Shown one piece after another: positions 30,051-42,831 of a stretch of DNA of 64,000 nt (positions are counted from its first letter, which is position 1; each line of letters opens with the position of its first letter). Below the pieces are notes generated by a model, which was not told the origin of the DNA, did no database searches, and worked only from the letters and a program-made list of their open reading frames with translations. The translations under genes were made by a program, and so were the position numbers. The DNA is from Lates calcarifer (taxonomy: Eukaryota > Chordata > Actinopteri > Centropomidae): the NCBI RefSeq assembly GCF_001640805.2, contig NC_066843.1, positions 8,891,686 through 8,955,685 of the forward strand, read 5' to 3'.

Positions 30051-33000
30051 CTATCAGAAACAGAAACACATAGAAGTAGGTGCGGAAAAAAATCTATAAA
30101 GTATATGCAGACCTCAGATTAAGCCTGTGAGTCTGCCTGATACAGCCAACCTAGCATGACTAGATCCTTACACAGAGCCTGACAATCTGTCACTATCACC
30201 AGCAGGTAGCCAGCATGCTATCAAGCAACTATTAACACCCCTGTCTTTACTTTAGATCCTTTTTCTAGTGCACACAGCATTTCCTGAGCACAGTGTTAGC
30301 CCAGGTGTTAGAAGCCATTATGTAGCATAATTGAGACAAACACAAAAGGCGATTAAATGCAGCACCATCACTCACGGGTTTCACGGAGCCTCCAGCCAAC
30401 CATCGATTCACTGCCCTCAATCAGTGATCTCTCTCTGAATCTGATCTCATTTTCCCCCCACCTCCCCGGAGTACGGGTATGGGCCTGTGCACTTGTATGT
30501 GTTTGAGTGATTGCGCGTTTATGGTGTGTTGCGTGTGTGTGTGTTTGTTTGTGGGTGCCTACGTGTGTGTCCCAGTGCATTTGAGATTTTTTTTTTTTTT
30601 TCAGGGCTACCCCAGGTTAATAGTGTCCCTAATCAAGTTTTTATTATCACTATTGTGATTTTGTGCCACCTCATTGTAAATCACACCCTTCCGAGGACCA
30701 TTTTTTGGTGGAATTTCTGCAGTGTAATGACAAAGCTTCCTCTACAAACACTGCCTGAGTGTAGGACTGGACCCCCTGATGGTTTATTGCTATTTGGCTC
30801 TGCTCCCCATTTGATTGCTTCATTCAAGACTCCAGCTCTTCAGTTGTAGGGTTTGAAATCATGAATTCAATTGCATCACAATTTCATAAACAGTTTCAAT
30901 ATAGTGAATAATTTGCCATAAAAATTCTTATCATGTGAAATTAGATTTTTGTTGTGCTCCCAAGGCATACATTCTTGTTTATGTAATACACTACAAGAGG
31001 CTGAGATATACTGTTATGTTTTAAAATCAATGTGAAGCATGACTTTGAGTACAAAGTAGGCTATGTTTTGACGAGTCAAAGATAATATGCTGCTAACTGT
31101 ATTTAAAAGTGGTGTTTCTAGCTAACCCAGATACTTTAAGGAAGGAAGGAAAAGAAGAACAAAGTCAAATTTAGCTGCTGCTGGCATTTTGTTGGCACAT
31201 CTGAAGAACACATTTAGCATTTTGAAATTAAAACATCTGAATTAATCTCGAAGGACACCTTAAATGCAAAAGATTAGTCCTTATGACAAACAGCAAAATT
31301 TGTCCCTAAAAGAGTTGTGATGATGATTTACCCATTGACTGATAAGTGAACAGGAACATCTTGTGATGCAGCAGCTGAATGAAAGGTTGTATGATTCTAC
31401 ACATCCCCATTAATCCATTTCACTATGGTGGTACGTGCATCATCTTGAGGGTAATATTGACATTATTGTTAATTAGCGTAGAGAAGACCAATCAATCCAC
31501 ACAGAACAGCTTGCTGTCAAGTCATCAGAAGAGTCAAAAAAGAATTGACTAGGCTGCAATGATTTGCTAAAGTCCAAGGGAATCATGAAAAATCAAAATC
31601 ACTGGGGTCAGAAGTTCTTGGGTAAAAAGTGAGATCACAGTATGTTCCTGATCTATGTAATTTTTGTTGCTTAATTAATGGGCAAAATTGTGTGGAAAGT
31701 TTGGTAGGTGTGGGTCTGAGAACCTTGTCAACAAGTAAATGTAGAGAGAGGAGGAGAAGAAGTGTTTGATGGAGAGAGAAGAATAATTCTATCACAACTA
31801 ATACCCATCTTCTACCAAGAGGAGTGAGAGAATAAGTAAAGTTGTTACTAAGGCCAATAACTTGTAGTGGCATAAACAGCATCATGATGAATAATTTATG
31901 AATTATTTATTGATTGCAATTGTAATAAATACAGAAACAAAAATGCTCTGTTAAATTAAGTTCAATTCCATAATATTTGGCTGGAAATGTTGTCTATGTT
32001 TGCCAATGACAAAACTAAATCCATTTGACTTGTCATAGAACTCATTTTATTTTCCAGAAGACATGACTGCTTCCTCGGCATACACTAATTAATGCATTGC
32101 AGTTCATAGACTCTCAATTGTTGAGAATACCTCAAGTGTGTAATCGTCTAATTAAATGGGGAAAGTAAACAACGTGGTGACCTGCATTGCAAATTCTCGC
32201 TACTAATATCGCCATATTGTTTACATCTGTCTGTGTCCAAAGACAATTGTAAACCCCAAGTCAACTTCAGTGTATTTCACACTCTGAAGAATAGAACAAA
32301 AAGCAAAATGTCTGCCCACTTGGAGTATCACCCAATGTCAGTTTGTTTTTTTTTTTCTTCTCACTATTACATTCAGCTCTGTCTCATTTGTATGCTCCTT
32401 TTGGAACAAGATGCTCCCTCCACTGCATATTTTTCTGTCTAGTCTCCACAGAATTGCTAAAATGAACAAATGCAGCTGTAAAAACCTTATTGACTTTCAG
32501 ATGCAAAATGCAGTCGTGTGATCCGCAAGGTCAGACTCGGCGATATTCAGTGATATCTGGTCCCCGCAGATTGCTGTGTCATGCGTATTGAGCACTGAAT
32601 TACAAACACAGTATTAACAATGTGATGAGCAGATGCTGGGGCGAGCGGGAAGCTGATATTAAAAATGAGCAGCTCCACAGTGAACAGGTTAAAATCCTCG
32701 TACGACAGTCAAACCCCCACAGCAGAAAAAAATAATACAAATCATAGGGGATCCAGATGAAAGGATGTATTATATGTGGTACGAAATGTTATCATAAATA
32801 TTATCTTCAGAGCCAGTTAGGTATAAAAGATAGTACATTTTGTGACTCTTTTAATTGGCTGGTCTTACAGGGCAGAGAAAGATTGATTTATTTAGATGAA
32901 AATAACTAACAGTAGGTGGGGTGATTTGTGTGAACTTTGTTTAGATGAAAGAAAGTGGCAGCAGGTGGGAGGAAGGGGAAGTGTCAGGTTCAGCTAAACA

Positions 33001-33124
33001 CTAATGATTTGACACACAACCGTGCCTGCATGAGCAATGCCAAACTTTATTTGAACTTGGTGAACATGCTCTGTTTATAAGTGAGGCCGACCTTCTAATC
33101 TGATATGTGTGTTCGCGTGGATGT

Positions 33125-33166
33125 ATGTGCGTGCGTGTGTGTGTGTGTGTGTATGTGTGTGTGTGT
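33125..33166. repeat. GT microsatellite
   Basis: About 20 GT units with one GTAT interruption. Confidence 0.93.
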
Positions 33167-33734
33167 AATCATTCCCCGTTCCTCAGTGTCATTTTCATAA
33201 ATCTGCTTTTTGTGAGTAGCGATTAAACTGAAGGTCCACTTTATGAGCCTGTACATGCAGCCAGCCAAAGAGGTGCTGTTGGAGCTCCACCTAAAAACAC
33301 ATCTTATGGCTGTAATTCACTGCCTGAGCCAGAGGTTAGAGGAGCACTGCAGAACAGGAGGACAACTATTGTGGTGCAGGTAATGGGTATGATTAAGTCT
33401 GCTGGGGCAGGGAGAGGAAGAAACGGCAGCAAGAAGTGATATGATAGAGAAGGCAAGCCAGTAGAGGGCGCTATATCTGTTTCCATTGTCATCAGCTGAG
33501 CCACCTGTTGTGAGGCTGTTGTGTTAAATGACTATGTGTGCTCAACTGTTGAACTGAGGGAGAATATAAGGAATAAAACTTATTTTTTTTAGCTACATTT
33601 TCATCTGCAACAACCTGTTAATGCAATCTGCTGATGACACAAACAATCTGCTGGTGAGCTGTGGCTTTTGCTGAGTGGGTGAAGCAGTCTGTTGCTTGAA
33701 TGCATGTGTACATATGCACCTGAGTGGGCTTGTT

Positions 33735-33876
33735 TTACCATATCCTTGGGGTCCCACTGTACTTGTGGGGTCTGACAGCTGCATGGGGACCAAAACGCTG
33801 GCTGAACCCCTCAAGTTTAAATGGCTGTTTAAAATGGTGATGCTTAAGGTTAGGGTACAGGGCTAGGGAATGCATT
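33735..33876 (-). repeat. teleost dispersed repeat (GGGGTCCCAC / GTTTAAATGGCTGTTT type)
   Basis: Reads GGGGTCCCACTGTACTTGTG, then GGGGACCAAAACGCTGG, AAGTTTAAATGGCTGTTT and GGTTAGGGTACAGGGCTAGG, ending AATGCATTATGTGGG. This order matches a repeat I know to be widespread in fish, often written as its complement with CCCTAACCTTAA arrays. It ends about 80 bases from exon 5. Confidence 0.65.
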
Positions 33877-33883
33877 ATGTGGG

Positions 33884-33885
<2 letters not shown>

Positions 33886-33930
<45 letters not shown>

Positions 33931-33938
33931 TTGTGTGT
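33886..33938. repeat. GT microsatellite next to exon 5 donor
   Basis: About 25 GT units with TTT interruptions. On the coding strand it is a CA tract about 18 bases after the exon 5 donor. Confidence 0.95.
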
Positions 33939-33956
33939 TTTTTCATGTGTACTTAC

Positions 33957-34090
33957 TCTCCACTGTGAGTGTGATGGGCAAACTGGTTTTGTTCTCCCCA
34001 TTCTTGTCATTGACCGCCTGGGCGTAGTAACGTCCTGCATCGGGGGCCACCGTGGACAGGATGACCAGCGTGTTGTCCAGCGTAATGGCA
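33957..34090 (-). CDS. sdk2: sdk2 exon 5: second half of Ig2
   Basis: Residues 140-184. It reads [16 protein letters not shown], then [12 protein letters not shown]. The usual F-strand Cys is Ala here, matching the missing Cys in exon 4. A sequon (NKT) follows. The acceptor is ttgctcag and the donor gtaagt, with a long CA/GT microsatellite only about 18 bases beyond the donor. Confidence 0.91.
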
Positions 34091-34453
34091 CTGAGCAAAT
34101 ATTCACACCCATACACACACACACATTAGCCAAGCACACTTTTAAGGACAACTGCATTAATGTGCCTTTACTCTCATGACACTCACTTAACCTCAACCTT
34201 ACCCTAATAAAGACATAAACAGCTTTAGGTAGTGTTGAATATAGTTAAATCAAATTGGGGTCACAAATTTGCCTCCCCAATTAAACAGACATCCCCTGTC
34301 GACTGGTGTGCTTTGCAAAACTTGTCCCCAAACACACACCGAACTGTGCGTACAAACACACATTAACAAGTGCACAGACACATTCATATCATTAAACCAG
34401 TGAGTAGTTGTTTCTCACAGTCAATAAATCCTGAGGGTAAACTGACACACAAG

Positions 34454-34496
<43 letters not shown>

Positions 34497-36488
34497 TCAT
34501 AAATTATGTCTAAAAAGAAGCACACCAAACAATTTTTATGAGCACTTCCATCTACAAGGTACCACATTGTCTTAAAGGAATACTTTTGAATTTATCTTGC
34601 CATTATATACAAACTGTTCCTGCAGTACTTGGGTAGTAGTACAAAGTTCATGGTCATTTAAATCACTGTATGAACCCAGGGGGTTAAGATTAGTTAGGCT
34701 GGACTTGTCTAAGTTTTGTCCATGGGAGCTCAGTCAACTATGTTTTTTAGTTGTAAGAGAGAATCTGTATATCCAGACAAGTTAACTGGTCCTTCAGCAG
34801 CATAGTGCAACTGATCAATTTTGATGTTACTGTTTGAAGCCCAACTTTGTGCTGCCTACTGCTGTAACAGTTGGATACTAAACAGAGTAGACAAATAAAG
34901 TCTCTAATTTAATCTCTAATTTCTCTAATAGGCACAGATATATGTCTTTAACTAACCCCAATAGTCACTATAATGTAACATTGTGTTAGATCTGTTGAGT
35001 CCTTTACACTTACAATAGATTTTTGATTTGTTCCAAATTAATACCATTTACACTAATTATGACAAGCATGAGAGGATAGAAGAAAAAGGATCGATAAGTG
35101 TAAAAAGACACCTATCTGAGTATTAGGAACTGGCTCAAAAATTGTAAGATATCCCTTTTAAAATCCTTTTTAAAACCTTTTTGTAACTGCAGTAGCCCAG
35201 CAGCCTTGAGATTTGCTGAGCGCTGGTTAGGCTGATGGTCTTGAACATTTGAGAAGGGCCCATTAAATGAGAGCTGACGCTAAGCACGCTGCCAGATTAG
35301 GCTCTTCGTATCTGCCAGCATCTGCCTGATCGGTGCAGGATAAACAGACACTCTCCTGGACAATTAGGAGCCGAATCCACAGACACTTATGCGAACACAC
35401 AAACGGCAATATACACACACGCACACACGCCTGTGAATATCACTGTACCCTGCCTGACACAAAGCAAGCAAACAAGCGGTAAATGCAGAGTGTCCTGTCA
35501 GTGCCTCTCATTGTCACAGAGCAAAGCTTCACTGCTTCATTTCTGATAAGAGTCAGCTGTACCGTAACCAGCTCTGGAGCTGGTCGAACATTCATGAAAG
35601 GGGGGTTGAGATTTTTTTCGCAATTTCCCTCAGTGCTTGTACTCGGCTTTTGGAACCCTGCAGGCAGCCCTGCCAGTTCATTCTTCAAGCAAGAACATGC
35701 AACTCGGGGTAGCAGTCTTCACGTCAGCTACAACATGGTAGAGCTCACTGCTGAATAATAGATGAGGAGGCGGTTTCTGAGGAGTTGTGGACTGCCTACC
35801 TCTATTTGTCTGGATGGCAAAATTAATCTCAAGTGATTACCTTGGGTGTCTCCTCAGGAAAATTGCATATCTGAACAGGCTTGAATCCGACAAATTAACA
35901 AACAGGCAAACAAAAAACCAACCACACTCACACACTCGCACTCAGATATACAGTCACCCCCAGAACTTCCACTGTACACATACTATAGAGTCTGACATAG
36001 AGCAAATTCTTACCACATGCACATATGCACACACACACCCTCCCACACACAAATCCACCCAGGGGTGAACGCTGTCAGTCAAACATATCATCAATTGAGG
36101 CCTTTTGTCCAATTTTGTCTAATTGGTTCCCCTGCTGCCTGCTCTATCTCTACCCTTCAATCATTCCGCCTGCAAAGTCAATAGGGGCGATATAATAACC
36201 CGCTTTATCGCTGAGAGGTGATTCAATGATGAACATAGGGCCCGCGCCAACATTCGTTCATCAACTATTCTGCTCAACTTCACTCATGGTGTGTGGGGGC
36301 ATTGGAGAAAATCTGTGAGCAGTATTGAACTTCTTAGAGTTCTCAGAAGTGAAAGATATTCTGCTTCAGCACCTCAGCGTTCACCAGCAAATCGTATATG
36401 AGAGCTCTGCGCAGAAACACACAAGCCACATATGCACACATGCCGCTCAAAACCAAACAAAACCAAGCCAAGGTGAAGGTGGACTTAC
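34091..36488. other. intron between exons 4 and 5
   Basis: About 2.4 kb. A CG/CA microsatellite lies at 34452-34494 and possible diverged repeat sequence at 34140-34345 (CTTAACCTCAACCTTACCCT, then AATTGGGGTCACAAATTTGC). No coding exon was recognised. Confidence 0.7.
34452..34494. repeat. (CG)n(CA)n microsatellite
   Basis: A few GC units followed by about 17 CA units. Confidence 0.95.
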
Positions 36489-36636
36489 ATACGACTGCTG
36501 GAGGGGATTTTACGCCCATCTCTGAACCAGGTGATCTGTGGCCTGGGGAAGCTGTGTATCCGCGGTACATGGATGAGAGCACCCTCACCCTGCGATACAG
36601 TTTGAGACCTCTCGCCCTCCACAAAACCACCCATAT
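36489..36636 (-). CDS. sdk2: sdk2 exon 4: first half of Ig2
   Basis: Residues 90-140. It reads [18 protein letters not shown], then [15 protein letters not shown], the C-strand Trp segment of Ig2. Where most Ig domains have the B-strand Cys this one reads ALIHVPRI, with no Cys. The acceptor is tctgccag and the donor gtaagt interrupts an Ile codon. Confidence 0.91.
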
Positions 36637-36921
36637 CTGGCAGACACAAAGGAAGGAGAGTGTAAGAGGGAGAGACAAAGGCAGTGAGTTGAAATGAAAA
36701 ATTAATGTGAGAAGAGAAAAATGTTGGAAAAGCACAGCAACAAAGAAGATGAAAAAGATGAATTGTCATTATTATCAAGTTATGTACCTTTTTCAAAAGC
36801 TAAGCTCCTTTATTCAGTGTGACTCATCCACATACTGTGCATGACAAGCCTCTCACAAAAAAAGCGTTCTCCCCTCACACTGTCAGAACTTGGGATGTAT
36901 AGGGAAGAAACCAACACTTAC

Positions 36922-37028
36922 AGGCAACCTGCACTTCTGTGCTGCACTGCATTATCGCACCCACTCGGTTTCTCACAATGCAGCGGTAGTGGCCGGCGTG
37001 TGATCGGTCCAGGGAGGGGATCAGGTAC
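36922..37028 (-). CDS. sdk2: sdk2 exon 3: second half of Ig1
   Basis: Residues 55-90. It reads [16 protein letters not shown], carrying the Ig DxGxYxC-type motif with the second disulfide Cys of Ig1, then EVQVAY leading into Ig2. The acceptor is cccattag and the donor is gtaagt. It starts by completing an Arg codon and ends on T of a split Tyr. An extra Cys (IMQCS) lies just after the domain core. Confidence 0.91.
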
Positions 37029-38599
37029 CTAATGGGCACACACAACGCAAAGTGCCATTAGTCATCATCAGCATGAGAGATGGCGACATTTGTCATCTTG
37101 ACGCTTTTATCTGAGACACTCAAGATGCTAATTAATCGAGATGTTTCACTGGGCACCTGAAACACAAGCTTAAATGGCATTCCACTTAGCTATGAGACAT
37201 AAATGTCCAAAATTAGCAATATATCACAGCAAATGAAGTGGAATTTGGTGATGATGTTGCACTACACGGTAGACGGTAAACTAAAAAAAAAGAAGAATGT
37301 AAGTTTAAGGCAGAGGCTGCTGAGCTTCTGACTGGCAGGGCTCACAAAACTCCAGTCAGTCTTCAGTCAGTTGGATCAAATCATACAAGCACCTATCACA
37401 TGTGAGTCCTGGGCAGCTGTAGTTCCATCTCTGCCCTGATGTGCATTCATGTTAAATGGTGTGTGTGAAATGCTAGCTAGATAACCCTAGAGCTGAGTCG
37501 CCCCTTTAATTGGTTTGCTACAGCCACTTAGGAGTGTGGAGTCCGCCCCTGCCGTGTTCTCCCTGCACTGCAATTCGGGGTGTGGGGTAGGTGGTGGTGG
37601 TGGTTGGAGGATGGGGGGGTGTTCTGATTAAATGGATTCCAGTTCTCCTCTTTGATCAGGGCTGGTGAAGAATAACAAGCAGAGGGCTGGCCTGCGAGGC
37701 AGACCCAGAGACTAAGCCACGTGAGAGCACAGCCAAATGCTGCGGAAAGACTGGGAAAGAAGAAGACGAGGAGGGGTGGGGGGGATGTGAGAGAAAGAGG
37801 GAGAAAGACAGACAGGGAAAGCAAGGGGTGTGTGTGTGTGTGTGTGTGTGTTGCAGCCAGTGATAGCAATCAGACATTGCCACCTGAGAGTGTCTGTCCA
37901 TGTCTATGGGACTAGTCAGACTGTGAGTGGAGAGTCCAGAAAACAGGGCTAGAATTCAATAGAAACCGACTTTCACTATGCACTGCAGCTGTGACCTGTG
38001 AACACACACGTGCAGACATACTGACACACAAGCGTAATAGTTCATGCGTAAATGGGCATACATGTATATATGCATACACACATACACACAGAGGCCTAAT
38101 TCTTCAGCATTGTCTTTAGAGGCTTAAGTATTTAATAAAAAGTGTCCAGAATAACTCCACGGTCAGTGAAACAGTATCTTACTGCTGACGGAGGAAAGTA
38201 GCCCACCCACACTGTAGGATCTGATGAAAAATATGCATTGTGTGATTTCGTTCCGGCGATGATAGTTTCAACAAACAGCAGAAGAGAGAAAATAAGAGTT
38301 ATCTGCTCATACCATCTCTGAATGTTGAATACAGTGTGAGATACAAATCAGAATAAATCTGACAATCCCCTGAACACAAGATGTTATGTCTCAAGGGAGA
38401 CATGCAGCCAAATCAGTCCTGAATAAATCCATAGAAATGAGTCAGGAATATGAATAAAAATGAGCAATTGAGCTATTAGTTACAATTAAATGCAGTTAAG
38501 ATGTCCTCATGTACTAAACTAATTATAGACGATGAGGGAAAAAAAAGGGGGGAAAATGATAATAGAATCAGCTCTAGCGGGCGAGGTCTCTCTCCTTAC
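37029..38599. other. intron between exons 2 and 3
   Basis: About 1.6 kb with a GT microsatellite at 37828-37851. No coding exon was recognised. Confidence 0.75.
37828..37851. repeat. GT microsatellite
   Basis: About 12 GT units. Confidence 0.93.
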
Positions 38600-38762
38600 C
38601 TGTATTCCAAGGAGAAACGTGTGAGTTCAGTCCCGTTGTAGATCCATTTGAATTCCAGGGGCCAGCTGCCCTCCGCCATACAGGTGAGAACCAGGCGGTT
38701 CCCCTCCAGGTGAACCTGCGTCTGAGGAGGCTCCATCTTAAAATAAGGTGGGACGTCATCTA
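38600..38762 (-). CDS. sdk2: sdk2 exon 2: start of mature protein, first half of Ig1
   Basis: Residues 1-55. The acceptor is a pyrimidine-rich ctctttccag and the donor is gtaagg. The exon opens inside a split Val codon and reads [12 protein letters not shown], the sequence that follows the signal peptide in SDK2. It supplies Ig1 strands with the disulfide Cys (RLVLTC), the core Trp (EFKW) and an N-glycosylation sequon (NGT). It ends on AG of a split Arg. Ig1-Ig4 form the homophilic interface in known sidekick structures. No start codon or signal peptide precedes it nearby. Confidence 0.92.
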
Positions 38763-41700
38763 CTGGAAAGAGAAGAAGAGGGAAATGAGAGTTATGTTGT
38801 ATAATAAAGACATAGGAAAAGACAAGGAAATAGAGAGGAGGGAAGAATGAGAGTGAAGCAGTGAGAGGAGTTGGTAGGTAAGAAAAAATGCAGTGATTCA
38901 GTAACCTCTGTGAGTAGACACACAACACAATTCCAGCAATTCACAGGAAATGAGGACTCAGAACAAGCCATTTCCATTTTTCTTCTGCACTGATTGGGAA
39001 CTTGAAGGTCAACAGAAAAGCCTGCCAAAAAGCACATGGAATAAGTTGTTACTGCAAAAGCAGCTTACTCTTTTATTTCAAATTGAAATGTGCTGGCAGA
39101 GAGGTAGAAGAGCAATTTGTGTAGCAGAAGAAGTGTAAATGAACACTTCCATACCTCTAGATCAGTGAAAAGAGGGTGGGGAGAGAGATAGGGAGGTGAG
39201 GGGTGGGGAGATGGAAAGAGGAGGGAAGGGGGAACAGACAGAAAACAGATGGAGAAAAATACAGCAGAGATTGTACACACACAAACAAGGATGCGAAAGG
39301 GAGGAAGTGGAAGAAGGAGAGAGTGAGAAACTAGGAAGGGGGGAGTAGTAGGGTGGTGGTGGTAGGGGCTGCTTTAGAAAACACAAAGTTTCCCAGCCTT
39401 AAACCCCTTTCTCTGACAGGATGAGTTATGCTCTGTGCCTCCCTTCATTTATCTTTATAGTTCCCTAATGCAGCCAGATTATACAGGCCCCATCCGCAAC
39501 ACTGCACACAGCCAGTGCAGCCAAAGAAAGCCTTTAAGGTGATACGCAAGGTCCAGGGCTGAGCTTGGAGACAAAGTGCTTTCATTTGAGCTGATGAAAA
39601 AGGCATGATCAGACCTATTGATCTGTCTGCCTCACCAGCCATGGGCGACGCTGAGCCGATTGTGGCAGTGTTAGTGGCGGGCTAATTAAAGTCTGTATTA
39701 ATAGTTGCAGTAAGCCGCCAAGGCCTGGAGCGCGCCTGGTTCTGGGTCTACCACACTAGCTGACTCACTCTCATGGCTGATTACTGGAGCCTCTCTCTCT
39801 CGCTCAGTCTCTCTTCTTTGCCTCTCTCTCTCTTCCCCCACACCCATACACAAGTTCACACCCTGAGATTTATGGTGGTAAATGCAGAGGATGGTGTGGT
39901 GGAACTGGGTGAATGTGAGGGCAGCCTCCCCAAGCAGGGAAGGGGATACAGAAAATTGAACCTGATTGAAACTGTAAATAAAAGAATGACTGTGCACCTC
40001 TGTGTTTCACACAAGCGGTCATGCGCACACTATGTACATACACACAAACACAGATAATGGGACACACACATACACACCAGCACATACAATACCACTCTCC
40101 TCGAAAAAGCTGCAGCTCACTCCCCTTTCTATCACCCGCAAACACACCACTCATAAAAGGAGGCAAACAAACAGCCATCTCATCGCTTTCGTTTCCAAAA
40201 CCAGTCCTTAGTTGTTTTTTCTCCCCATTTGGTAACAACAACTCTCTGCTACCTGGCTAATCTGTTCTTTCTACCACCCTTGCATGAACTTCTCCAAAAC
40301 AAACACTGTCAAAGCCAACAGGCCCTTGAAACTGATCCCCATCTGAGCCCAAGTGGAGGAGCCATGCCTATTTTCCCCAGGCACTAGCTGCTGGAGTAGT
40401 GGCTTTGCTGTAATTCCATCCACCAGTAAATGCATTCATACTTGACACACACACAAACCCAAACACAATCCCAAACATTCACTTATCCCTGCACAAATGC
40501 ACACAGGCAACACCCAACCACTTCTAGCTGGTTCAGGGGCTTGGTGTGCACTTAGCAATGCGGCTCCATCAACAAGCCACCATTAGAGACCTGCAGTCGC
40601 CAAACCCAGACCAACACATCAAATGTCTGAGGCTAGGAATATGTATAATGCCAAGTTACTGATGTGGAATTGTGGGACAGGGAATTGAGCTCACTGTAAT
40701 CACCTGTCTGATTTTACCTGTTTGTATGTTCACATTTGTCTCTGCCTAAAAAGACCCATTCAGCAGAGCCCTTATTATGAATCCCTGAACTGTGGCTATA
40801 TGCATCACTTCTGACCAATTTCACATTTTGAGAGAGGTGTATATTCTAAGGAACAAAGCCAGCGGGAGACAGAGAAAAGTCAATGTTTTATATCACGTAA
40901 GAGTGCAGGATCGACTTCCAGTTCCATGCTGCTAGACTTGAGAAGCACTTGCTCTCCTTCCAACTGAAGTGATCTTCTCTTTGAGGCCAGGTGAGAACTT
41001 AAATGACCGCTGAACGCTAACAGTTCCTACTGCCGAAGAAAGATAGCGTCAATTTCTCTGCACAGTGGGCTCAGGGGTCTAATGAGTTTCTAGCAGAGAA
41101 CCTCTTGTCTGACCCTCATTCTCCTCTTCCTCTTCATCACTGTGCTTTTGATCTTCACAGTGAACCTCGGAGGTCAAACACCGCTGATACATGTTTGTGT
41201 CTGCGGTAGACGGTGCATGTGTGGCGGTGACAGTGGCTGGATTTTTTTTCAGCGTGTTTCATCTGTTTTTCACAGCAGAGAAAATAAACATGAGTAATGT
41301 GTCTGTTTGTACATGTGTACGTCAATTTGGGAACATTCGTGTCTATTTTTGCTTAGGCAGATGTGAACTTTTACGTTTGCACATACAATAGTACAAGCAC
41401 TGTCAATATAAAAGCATTTAAAGCAGAGACGACACACTGTAAATGAGTGTGTTGCCGTCACTAAGGTGTCAGGTCGATGTGTTTGCCTCCACTGTGATGT
41501 TATCATCGCTTATCTGATCTATAATTTGTCTCAGTTGTCATCTCCTTTTAGAGCACTGAGACTTCATGGAACATAAGCACACTGGCTGCACTATGTTAAG
41601 GTAAAGCTGGCTTTTTTTTCCTCTAAAAGAGACAGTGGTGGAGGGAGCAAGAAAAGGAAGAGCACTGGCTAAGAGAGAACTGCCACTTCCTCCACGCCAA

Positions 41701-42807
41701 CCACAAATGAAGGGGACAGTGGTGGGTTTGGCAGGTCCGCAGCAGTGCCTGGTGCAGGCTTTCCAAATCCAGATGGAAAGCTAGAGGGCAGTCCTTCTGG
41801 ACCAGGAATTCCTGCAGCACTATGGGCAGAGATAAAAGCGGAAATGAGGCGGGTCGGCAGATCTAGGGAAGACCAAAAACTGGCATGGGAAGACCGGGAG
41901 GGCTTTAATGTGGCTGCTGTGCAGAGCAGCTGCCCCCCGACAGTCGAGCTGCACCACCGCAGCCCATTCACCACAGATATAAAAACACCTTATTCTAACC
42001 TGACAGCTGAGGTTGAATGGTGGCATGGCTCCAGCCGGGTCCCCTGCTGCATACACAGAATTTTAATGGCTGTGAGACAAAGACCACAGGCAGTGGGGCA
42101 GCTTTATAAACCAAGGCCTATTGTGCTACCCATTGCGCCACGCTGGCATGCAATCACACAGACGGTGTTCACATTCGGCTTTTGTCTTGTATTCTTTCTC
42201 TTGCTTATTTTGCACCTCACCTCCTTACCCCTGCTTCTACTTCAGCAGCAGGGAGCTCTTCCTGCCCTCTGTTTAATCCTCAGGCACCTGTGTTTGAGCC
42301 TATGGAACCACGTCCTCGCTGGCACTCGACACAACTGTATCACTGAGATGCAGCGATGAAAAGTGGAGCCCCTGCCTGTTGAAACATTCGGAGGTCTACT
42401 CTCTCGTTATCCACTCTGGCTCTACCCCCATTTCTCCCTCGCTTTGCATTGCTATCTATTCTCTCCACCACTCTTTCTTTTCCTGGACACGCACACACAC
42501 ATAGAGTATGCACATAACTTCCCTGCTCCATCGACCACCTCCAGTTCACCTCCTGGTGCATCATGTCATCCAGGAAAATTTAGAGCTGTCATTTAGCCTC
42601 CTCAATTGGACTTTAACATGCGAGATGGGTTATGGTTAGCCTCTCTGATGGGGGTTATGCAACAGTCATGGCAGTGACCTTGGCCTAGTAATGGCTTGGT
42701 GAAAGGGTGTGTGTGTGGGGGGGGTTGTCGAAGGGGGTTAAAAGCATCTTAAAAGCTGATGAAACACCTCCCTTATGGATACTAACATGTACAACAAGCA
42801 AACGCAT

Positions 42808-42831
42808 GCACACACACACACACACACACAC
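42808..42831. repeat. CA microsatellite
   Basis: About 12 CA units. Confidence 0.93.

Larger units (their letters stand above)
30051..33956. other. intron between exons 5 and 6
   Basis: About 3.9 kb, mostly AT-rich. It holds a GT microsatellite (33125-33166), a dispersed repeat at about 33735-33876 and a GT tract (33886-33938) beside the exon 5 donor. No coding exon was recognised. Confidence 0.75.
2215..38762 (-). other. sdk2: sdk2-like sidekick cell adhesion gene, exons 2-45 (5' end outside or not found)
   Basis: The minus strand encodes a large single-pass membrane receptor of the immunoglobulin superfamily. Forty-four exons with GT-AG borders join into about 2174 residues: six Ig domains (residues 1-567, counted from the first residue seen), thirteen FNIII domains (about 568-1898), a transmembrane helix (about 1909-1935) and a tail of about 240 residues ending GFSSFV. 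That ending is the sidekick PDZ ligand. The family mediates homophilic adhesion and layer-specific synaptic matching in retina. The tail phrases [45 protein letters not shown] and FRPK-SRTPTP resemble SDK2 more than SDK1 from memory. The length fits a complete SDK2 (about 2170 residues) lacking only its signal-peptide exon. The sum of exon lengths is in frame only if one extra base in exon 19 is discounted. Which teleost paralogue (sdk2a or sdk2b) cannot be told. Paralogue choice is an inference; family assignment is near certain. Confidence 0.9.

Noticed and set aside
41745..42359. A 204-residue plus-strand open frame in intron 1
   Set aside because: No recognisable domain, an implausible composition shift and no splice or promoter context. 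Likely a chance open frame.
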